A stretch of 44,613 nucleotides of DNA from an uncultured bacterium. GTDB lineage: Bacteria > Babelota > Babeliae > Babelales > RVW-14. Positions 37,407-44,613 of this stretch are shown one piece after another (within the stretch, counting starts at the first letter, position 1; each line of letters starts with the position of its first letter). The notes beneath the pieces are model-generated. The model was not told the origin of the DNA. It was given only the letters and a program-made list of their open reading frames with translations, and ran no database searches. Position numbers and translations under genes: made by a program. The stretch spans positions 1 to 44,613 of the forward strand of contig CAIKAH010000026.1 in NCBI GenBank assembly GCA_903825355.1, given 5' to 3'.

Positions 37407-39383
37407 CTATTTATTTAACCATCGGTGACCAGTAAATGCCCACAGCTGTTGCAAAACCCAGTTTTGAACAGCACGATGAGAATCATTTTTATTCATACCG
37501 CCACTTACTTGCCATAACGGGGTTGCTAACTCGGCCTGCTGATTATAGTGAGCATCATATGAAAGCTGCTGAAAATAACGTGGAAAGTAAGCCCCGCTCC
37601 CAAACCATTGTGCCAATGGCGCACCAAAGCCAATTTTTTCGCGATAAATAACTTCTTTAGGTAGCAACTGTTCAGCAACCTTTTTAAGTAAATATTTTGT
37701 TATTTGATGCTTGAATTTTAGCGAGCCAGGTACATGCATCATAAATTCCACCAGATGATGATCCAAAAATGGCTCACGAGCTTCAATGCTTGCCGCCATA
37801 GACATTTTATCAGCACGCATCAATAATAACTCAGGAAGACGTTGCTTAAGCTCTAGGTACATCATCTGTTTAACAATATCAGCCTGTGGATCGATCGCAT
37901 GTAATTTTTTGAGATGATAGTCAACAATACTATGACTATCAAATGCCTGTGAAAAACCAGGGTAGATTTGATCAATAACATGATCTTTTTCAAGAATATC
38001 TCTATGTATATCATCCAAATAAGCTCGTTTTTGCGTCTCGCTAAAGGCTATAGCCCCACCCCAAAAAAGCGCTCTATTTTGTGCCCAATTATGCATAATA
38101 TCTGCCTTCAAGGGCTGATCTTCAAACAATGGTCGAGCTACATGATACATGCTTTTACGTAATAAAGTAGGCATAAATCGCTGCGATGAATACCAAACAC
38201 GCTTGTGCAACTTGACATACTCGCTATACGTCTTATAACCAAAAAAGAGCTCATCAGCCCCCTCCCCAACTTGCACTACTTTCATACCAACGTCATGAGC
38301 CAGCTTTGAAACATAATAAAATGGAATACATACTACATCTGCTAACGGCTCATCTAATGATTCAACCATTGTTTCATAGTAATCAAATGCCTCTTTTTCA
38401 CCAATAACCAACTCATGATGCTCAGTACCAAAATAGGAAGCCACTTTTCGTGCCCATGAAAATTCATTGTGCTCAGGATTATCTGCAAAAGCAATCGTGA
38501 ATGTTTTTATTTTTGTCTCAAGTCCAGCCATAAGCGCTACATTAAGACTAGAATCTAAACCGCCAGAGAGAAATGCGCCTACAGGAACATCTGCTACCAT
38601 ACGTTTTTTTACTGATGCTTGCAGCAAATCGGTAATCCGCTCAATACAATACACTTCGTTATAATATTCTTTCTGCTCTGCTTTTGTAATAGCTGTAACG
38701 GGCGAATACCACTCAGTAAAATTAATGCGTTTATGTCTATCTATTTTTGCATAAAAACCTGCTGGTAATTTATATACCCCTTCAAAAATAGTCATGGGCG
38801 CAGGAGATACCATAAAGGTCAAATAATGATACCATGCAAGCGAGGAAATGTTTTTTTGCAGCCAAGGCAATTCCCATAATGCTTTTATCTCAGAGGCAAA
38901 GCTAAGCACTCCTCCCTGCAATGAAAAATAAAGTGGTTTAACACCTAAGCGATCGCGAACCAACCAAAACGTTTCATCGCGCTTATCAAAAAGCGCAAAT
39001 GCAAACATACCATCAAACCGCTTTAAGCAATCTATGCCCCATTCTTGGTAAGCATACAAAATGACTTCAGTGTCATTTTGCAGCTTAAACCGGTACCCTA
39101 AGCCTTCAAGCTCTGTGCGAATAGCACGAAAATTATAAATTTCACCATTGAAAATAATAACTATTTGTTCATCTGCACTAATCATTGGCTGATTAGCTTC
39201 CATGGAAAGATCAACAATTTGTAAACGACGAGAAGCAAGCCCTATTCCATAGCTTTGAGAGGACCATACGCCAGCTGCATCTGGTCCTCGGTGAACAATT
39301 TTTTCATGCATGCGGGTCAACAAGCTATCATCAACGATAAATTGTTGCCGTTGTAGGTTCTGAAATCCAACAATGCCACACAT
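37407..39383 (-). CDS. asnB: Asparagine synthase (glutamine-hydrolysing)
   Basis: MCGIVGFQ, HRGPDAAGVW, IIFNGEIYNF, VPVGAFLSGGLDSS, MKVVQVGEGADELFFGY. Confidence 0.95.
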   Translation of the reverse strand: MCGIVGFQNLQRQQFIVDDSLLTRMHEKIVHRGPDAAGVWSSQSYGIGLASRRLQIVDLSMEANQPMISADEQIVIIFNGEIYNFRAIRTELEGLGYRFKLQNDTEVILYAYQEWGIDCLKRFDGMFAFALFDKRDETFWLVRDRLGVKPLYFSLQGGVLSFASEIKALWELPWLQKNISSLAWYHYLTFMVSPAPMTIFEGVYKLPAGFYAKIDRHKRINFTEWYSPVTAITKAEQKEYYNEVYCIERITDLLQASVKKRMVADVPVGAFLSGGLDSSLNVALMAGLETKIKTFTIAFADNPEHNEFSWARKVASYFGTEHHELVIGEKEAFDYYETMVESLDEPLADVVCIPFYYVSKLAHDVGMKVVQVGEGADELFFGYKTYSEYVKLHKRVWYSSQRFMPTLLRKSMYHVARPLFEDQPLKADIMHNWAQNRALFWGGAIAFSETQKRAYLDDIHRDILEKDHVIDQIYPGFSQAFDSHSIVDYHLKKLHAIDPQADIVKQMMYLELKQRLPELLLMRADKMSMAASIEAREPFLDHHLVEFMMHVPGSLKFKHQITKYLLKKVAEQLLPKEVIYREKIGFGAPLAQWFGSGAYFPRYFQQLSYDAHYNQQAELATPLWQVSGGMNKNDSHRAVQNWVLQQLWAFTGHRWLNK

Positions 39384-39443
39384 GGTTTCTCCTTTCTCCA
39401 TGCTCGCATTTCGAGCAAAATCGGTCCCCCCAGCACTACTCTT

Positions 39444-40904
39444 TTAAAGTCTTGCTGCGGATGACTGTTTTTGTGGTGATTCGCTAATATTATGAGACTG
39501 TTGCTCAATAATCATGCGGTCAACTACATCCAGTGCTGACAGCATAGCTACATCCATATTATTATAGCGATGCATACCATTACGGCCCATCAGGTGTAAG
39601 TTTTTAAAGGTGCTTAAATAGCCAAGCACTGCGTTAAGATGTTCTTTATAATTAGCATCGTATACAGGGTATGCTTCTGGCGTTCTTAAAACCATCCCAT
39701 CTATTACTGCTGTTGCCCGGACAAGACCTATTTTTTCAAGCTCATATTTTGCTAGTTCGATTAGTTCATAATCAGGCTTGAACCAAAATGGCTCATCAAC
39801 ATACGTAAAATATTCAAGGCTAAGTGCGGTATGCTTTGCTGGATCATCTACCATTTTAAGAGAAAAGTTATTCATATTACCAATACGCCCCATGCGTACT
39901 GTTTTTTCATGTACATAAATCCAGTGATCTGCAGAAACATGCGGCCTACCAACAATTAAATTAATGGTTATTAAGCCCCGATAACGTAACGCTTGTGCTG
40001 CTTTAATAATCGGTTTTGGCGGCAGTGGATCAAGATTCAAAATAAGTTGTTGCAGCGGCATCGTAGACAAAAAATCATCTGCTTCATGGCGAATAAGGGG
40101 AACCGCTGCGCCTACAGATGGAGCTGTTAAATCATGGGTAGACACACTAATAATGCGGTGGCGGTCATGTTCAATTCGTGTAACATTTTGCTGCAAATGA
40201 ATAGCTGCTTGTGGGGAGGATGTTACTCGGGCAGCAACTTTTTCCCAAAAAGTACCGGCACCACGCGCAGGATAATGAAAAATATCATTTATTGTTCGCG
40301 GCTTGTTTTTACTTGAAAAAAAGCGTCCAAAAAAAGCATAAAAAATTGCTTTTGAAAGTGAAAAACCTTTAATACGTTGCGCAGCCCAATCAGCAGAAAT
40401 TTCATTACAAGGAATACCCCACACCTTTTCGGTATACGTTTTAAAAAAAATAGAAAAAAGACGATGGCCAAATTGATTAGTTACCCAATCTTCAAATGAG
40501 CTCACTTCTTTAATAGGGAAAAAACGCACCCAGACATAACTAAAAATACTCCGAGCACATTCAATCACATTAAGCCCGCGAATAACATTTACGGGTTCTA
40601 AGGGATAATTGAAAAAATGGCGATTATAGTAAATACGCGTATATCGCTTATGCTGAAAAAAATCTCCTTCAGCAATCTCTTGCCACCAGGCAGTTACTCG
40701 CTCTGATTCAGTAATAAAATGATGCGGTCCAATATCGTAACGGCATTTTTTATATTCAACTGTTTTTGCAAGTCCACCAACTACCGTGTCACGCTCAAGA
40801 ACGGTAACATCCATATTACTGCGTTTTAGTAATTCAAGCGCTGCTGTTAGGCCTGCAGGCCCAGCACCAATAATTATCGCTTTTTTTTTATCTAAGACCT
40901 TCAT
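39444..40904 (-). CDS. FAD-dependent oxidoreductase (UDP-galactopyranose mutase/protoporphyrinogen oxidase-like)
   Basis: KKAIIIGAGPAGLTAALELLKR dinucleotide-binding fold; VVGGLAKTVEYKKCRYDIGPHHF. Confidence 0.85.
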   Translation of the reverse strand: MKVLDKKKAIIIGAGPAGLTAALELLKRSNMDVTVLERDTVVGGLAKTVEYKKCRYDIGPHHFITESERVTAWWQEIAEGDFFQHKRYTRIYYNRHFFNYPLEPVNVIRGLNVIECARSIFSYVWVRFFPIKEVSSFEDWVTNQFGHRLFSIFFKTYTEKVWGIPCNEISADWAAQRIKGFSLSKAIFYAFFGRFFSSKNKPRTINDIFHYPARGAGTFWEKVAARVTSSPQAAIHLQQNVTRIEHDRHRIISVSTHDLTAPSVGAAVPLIRHEADDFLSTMPLQQLILNLDPLPPKPIIKAAQALRYRGLITINLIVGRPHVSADHWIYVHEKTVRMGRIGNMNNFSLKMVDDPAKHTALSLEYFTYVDEPFWFKPDYELIELAKYELEKIGLVRATAVIDGMVLRTPEAYPVYDANYKEHLNAVLGYLSTFKNLHLMGRNGMHRYNNMDVAMLSALDVVDRMIIEQQSHNISESPQKQSSAARL

Positions 40905-42292
40905 AGACCATTACCCTTTGTTCGTGCACCAGAGAGATAAAACAGTACTGATACCATAATCAAAATTGGTTCGATTGGCAACCTTAAGCGAGCAAAGCCA
41001 CAAATGGCAGTAGTTGCAATAATACATACACAAATCCCAATCAGCAATAACAGTAATGGCTTGCACCATAAAAAGCGCCACCTAAACAGTGCAAATCCAC
41101 CAAGTCCCACCATGAATAAAAATTGCATAATAATTTCTACCCAACAGATATAGCGGATTAATACATTACGCACTTCCGGATATATAAATCGCTTTGCTCT
41201 CTGTATCAAATTACAGCTTCCTTCATATGAAGGAAGCTCCCCTGCTGCATCGATCACAAGCAATTCAGAAGAGTACAATCCTACTACTGTCTTAATGCAA
41301 TTAATGATAGCCAGGTGTATAGTTTGCGGCCAATGCGCAAGCAACACCTTATGCGCTATTCGTTCTTGTTCTTGTGATGCAAGGATAGAAGAAGCATGAA
41401 GAGAGATCTGCTCACACACCGCCTCGCGTGCCACCTCATGGATTGTGTTCTTAGCCATTGCATAGACACGTACAGCCCCATGATTCAGTAAATGTGGCCC
41501 CGAAAGGGTATGCAAAAAGCAAATCCCTGTAAGTAGCCAATTACGAATAAGCCAACAGCAGATTACAGAGCCCCACCCTGCTAAAAAGCTTAGTGCAATA
41601 AAAGCTCGCTGTTTCCATTTTCCAGGGAATAAAAAAAAGATAAGGCCCACCAAAACAAATGGTAAAAAAATTAAAGGGCGTACAAGATTACATACACCAA
41701 GCAATACCCCAGCAAATAGAATTAGTTGGCATGCATCTGCTCGCACATATGCCTTTACAAGCAGATGCAAAAAGCCGCTAAATGCCATAGCAAAAAGCAT
41801 ATCAGTCATCAATAAGCCACTAAAAACAAGAGCTCCAACATGGAAAATCATAATGACTGCTACAATCCAACTCAGCTGTTTTGTCAGCTGTAGACGAAAA
41901 TTGCAAGCAACACCAATTGCACGCGTTAAAAAAAGTATTTGCACCGGCATACATGCAGCAATAAGCATTTGTAAGGCTATCGCAGCCTGTGGCCACACCC
42001 CAAATATCTTGTAACATATTGCCAGAAAAAAGGGGTACCCGGGCATGCGATAAAAATCATACACCCCCATAGCATCACAAAATGATCCCTGCTGTAGCAA
42101 ATGAACTGCCATGGTGTGATAATGCCCACTATCAAACATCAGCAAGCATGGATTTTCTTGAAGAAACAGTGCATAAAAAACAATCCGAGCAAGCAGTGCA
42201 AAAGCCCATAAAATGCCTATAATAATCCAGGGCTTTGCCCACTTTTTTGTCCACAAGCCAGCTCCAAGTAATATATGCACCATAGACCCCAA
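40901..42292 (-). CDS. Polytopic GT39-like glycosyltransferase/membrane protein, paralog A
   Basis: MFDSGHYHTMAVHLL...YRMPGYPFFLAICY, many TM helices, C-terminal CGFARLRLPIEPILIM. Confidence 0.7.
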   Translation of the reverse strand: MGSMVHILLGAGLWTKKWAKPWIIIGILWAFALLARIVFYALFLQENPCLLMFDSGHYHTMAVHLLQQGSFCDAMGVYDFYRMPGYPFFLAICYKIFGVWPQAAIALQMLIAACMPVQILFLTRAIGVACNFRLQLTKQLSWIVAVIMIFHVGALVFSGLLMTDMLFAMAFSGFLHLLVKAYVRADACQLILFAGVLLGVCNLVRPLIFLPFVLVGLIFFLFPGKWKQRAFIALSFLAGWGSVICCWLIRNWLLTGICFLHTLSGPHLLNHGAVRVYAMAKNTIHEVAREAVCEQISLHASSILASQEQERIAHKVLLAHWPQTIHLAIINCIKTVVGLYSSELLVIDAAGELPSYEGSCNLIQRAKRFIYPEVRNVLIRYICWVEIIMQFLFMVGLGGFALFRWRFLWCKPLLLLLIGICVCIIATTAICGFARLRLPIEPILIMVSVLFYLSGARTKGNGL

Positions 42293-42305
42293 TAGCTATA
42301 TTTAT

Positions 42306-43100
42306 TCACCATTGTTTAATCGTATATGCAGATAAATGATTGGGCAAAACCGGATATTTATTTGAATCAATAGCCATTTGCTGAAAAACTAATTCTCTAC
42401 AATATGACGAGCCCCCTGCCATATGAGCACAAAAATCCCCTGGCTGCCACTGACCGTAATCATCCTGATCGCCCTTGTAAAGCAATGTTAAAATAGATTG
42501 CATCGTACGTGCCGGCATTTTTGCTATCAATGGGCTATTTAGATAAAGAGGATCTCGAAGTAATTCAATAATAGCTGATTGATCCAATAGACTCCCTCCT
42601 TCCTCATTATAACGATCGTTTCCAATAGCCCAAACTTTATTCAAAAATTCTTGTCCAAACGGCGTATTTTTTACGCAAAAAACTCCAGAGTTCACATCAT
42701 CAAAGCGTTGAGCAAACTCTCTATGAGTTGTAAAAATAAGCTCAGTAGAATCAGGGCATTTTTCGATAAAAAATTTCAATGATTTTGTTGGGTTTGTAAT
42801 GAAAACATCATCATCGATCCATACAACCCAATCATACTTCGACAATAAATTCTTCACCGCTAAAATTTTGCTCCAAGGGACAGGGCGACTTGCGTCTAAC
42901 GAATCTTGAAGACAATAGAAATCATAGCCCCATCGTTCGGCATAAGAACGAAATGATTGAAGAGTGTACTGCGCAAATATTGCCCGATTTGGGGTACTAA
43001 TGGTCACCATCGCAATAGATGATTTTGTACATACAGCTGTGGGAAAAAAAATAACTAACAACAAAACATACTGTAGAATTTTTTTTAATATTATTTCCAT
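42306..43100 (-). CDS. GT34-like (galactosyl transferase GMA12/MNN10 type) glycosyltransferase with signal peptide
   Basis: WVVWIDDDVFITNPTKSL, DVNSGVFCVKNTPFGQEFLNKVW, LLDQSAII, WQPGDFCAHMAGG. Confidence 0.7.
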   Translation of the reverse strand: MEIILKKILQYVLLLVIFFPTAVCTKSSIAMVTISTPNRAIFAQYTLQSFRSYAERWGYDFYCLQDSLDASRPVPWSKILAVKNLLSKYDWVVWIDDDVFITNPTKSLKFFIEKCPDSTELIFTTHREFAQRFDDVNSGVFCVKNTPFGQEFLNKVWAIGNDRYNEEGGSLLDQSAIIELLRDPLYLNSPLIAKMPARTMQSILTLLYKGDQDDYGQWQPGDFCAHMAGGSSYCRELVFQQMAIDSNKYPVLPNHLSAYTIKQW

Positions 43101-43166
43101 ATTTTAATCTCTTGTAAAAAATAGATATTTATTACCTCTTTACGAAAAACTTCACGGATAACTCTC

Positions 43167-44522
43167 CTAATTACCTAGAAGCAGTTTTTTACAAAATCCC
43201 ATGCAGCCATAAATCGCAAAAATAATCATGATTGGTTCAAAGGGTAACCGTAGCCGTGCGCAACCATAGGCAAGCGTTACCCCCCACAATAGTCCAGAAA
43301 CTCCCAAACATAATACAAATGCAGGACTGAATGATTGACGGAACAGCAGACGCAAGAGCCCAAAAATACTAAAAAATAAAATCAATATGGTGCTCAGCAC
43401 ATCCCAATAGATAAGTGGCTGCAACCATGCTGTTTTAAGCGGTGGTGCTAGATTGTAACTAATTTTTTCTCTCCATGTTGTCTCTGCTGTATAGGCAGGC
43501 CATCTACCAATATCAGCAATAATTATCTGGGTTGCGTGCAATGCACAGAGTGTTTTGAATAGCTCTGTGAGAGCATACTTACAAGAATAAAATGGGTGGC
43601 AAAACATGATGCCAATAGCAAGTTTTTCGCCTAGCCTGCATCGCTCATATTCATTTACTGGACGGGTTTGCTCACGCACCTTACTATCCAATAACATCAG
43701 CAGCTGGTGACGAGCATCAACATAACTCAAGTGGTCACGCTGCATCAGTACCGCAACAGCAGAGTATTGTAAAAAATGCATTCCCGGCAATGTGTGGAAA
43801 CAAATTCCACCAATAAGTAAAAAATTGCGCAATAGCCAGGGGAATACAACAACAACCCAACTGCCTACAAACAGCCCTACTGACTTGATTGCATAGCGTT
43901 GCCATAATAACCAACAAACAATCAGTATGACGAGATAATGTCCTACTGGCCGCACAAGAGAAAGAACCCCCAGCAGACATCCAGTACCCACCATTCTTTT
44001 CAACTCAGAACGAGGAAATATCGAAAAAAGCGCTAGCAATATTAGCAATAATAATATAACTGCTAATGTTTCAGTTGCTACCATACCAGCAAATAATACA
44101 AAGCCTAAGTGGAACGTTGTAGCCCATCCAGCTGCATAAGCAATACAGGGCATCAACGGAAACAGTATACGTGCGAGCAAAAAAACCAACAGGGGAATCA
44201 GCGAGGCCAGTAAAATTTGGATATACAATCCGAGCATAAGGCCATTCTCTGCAAGCGCATACCAACAGGCTAAAAAAAGCGGGTAGCCGGGTAACCGATA
44301 CGCTTTTTGCGTACTAGTTTCATCAACCAAGGTGCCATGCATCACCAAATGCTGTGCTCGCTCGTGGTATTGTTGCGAATCATAACATAACCAGGCATGA
44401 TCACCGTACATCGTGAAGCAATTGAAAAATATAAACCGTAATAGGAATGCTACCGCAGACATGCAGAGGAGTGACCATTTAGCTGCCAGCAATTGTTCTT
44501 TTATGCTCAGCAAAGTAGCCAT
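43167..44522 (-). CDS. Polytopic GT39-like glycosyltransferase/membrane protein, paralog B
   Basis: CYDSQQYHERAQHLV...YRLPGYPLFLACWY, C-terminal YGCARLRLPFEPIMII; same architecture as paralog A. Confidence 0.7.
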   Translation of the reverse strand: MATLLSIKEQLLAAKWSLLCMSAVAFLLRFIFFNCFTMYGDHAWLCYDSQQYHERAQHLVMHGTLVDETSTQKAYRLPGYPLFLACWYALAENGLMLGLYIQILLASLIPLLVFLLARILFPLMPCIAYAAGWATTFHLGFVLFAGMVATETLAVILLLLILLALFSIFPRSELKRMVGTGCLLGVLSLVRPVGHYLVILIVCWLLWQRYAIKSVGLFVGSWVVVVFPWLLRNFLLIGGICFHTLPGMHFLQYSAVAVLMQRDHLSYVDARHQLLMLLDSKVREQTRPVNEYERCRLGEKLAIGIMFCHPFYSCKYALTELFKTLCALHATQIIIADIGRWPAYTAETTWREKISYNLAPPLKTAWLQPLIYWDVLSTILILFFSIFGLLRLLFRQSFSPAFVLCLGVSGLLWGVTLAYGCARLRLPFEPIMIIFAIYGCMGFCKKLLLGN

Positions 44523-44613
44523 ACAGTCCTAAAATGATTATAAAAGGCTCAATCGGCAAACGCATACGCGCATATCCGCCCGCTAATGATATAAGCAGAA
44601 AAAGAGCCATAAA
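44479..44613 (-). CDS. C-terminal fragment of a third GT39-like paralog, truncated by the window edge
   Basis: Reverse complement from 44613 translates FMALFLLISLAGGYARMRLPIEPFIIILGLYGYFAEHKRTIAGS*, matching the C-termini of paralogs A and B; overlaps the paralog B start by 44 nt. Confidence 0.8.
   Translation of the reverse strand, partial: FMALFLLISLAGGYARMRLPIEPFIIILGLYGYFAEHKRTIAGS

Overview
The window is ordinary bacterial coding DNA, about 35-40 genes on both strands. Its gene content resembles a host-dependent intracellular bacterium such as Candidatus Dependentiae/TM6: three tandem NTT/Tlc-type nucleotide transporters, large secreted ankyrin proteins, many small secreted or membrane proteins, and an isolated atpD-atpC pair. 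The taxonomy is inferred from gene content only. Housekeeping genes include secA, miaB, ychF, a uvrD/pcrA-type helicase, HU, a pilB/gspE-type ATPase, tRNA-Leu(UAA) and tRNA-Cys(GCA). Accessory content includes: a five-member paralogous membrane/secreted protein family (7.6-12.9 kb), two members of which carry simple-sequence repeats in or near the signal peptide; a secA/PQ-loop/NurA-like operon; a RING-like ankyrin protein followed by a second ankyrin ORF with one in-frame TGA; a pair of Cys-rich secreted proteins; a secreted DUF1653-like protein; a REP-like palindromic element between two transporter genes; and a surface-glycan cluster (manC, asnB, FAD oxidoreductase, GT34-like, at least three GT39-like paralogs). 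I identified the third GT39-like paralog from its C-terminus at the right edge, which the ORF track omits. No CRISPR array, rRNA or complete transposon was seen. All family calls come from motif reading, not database searches.
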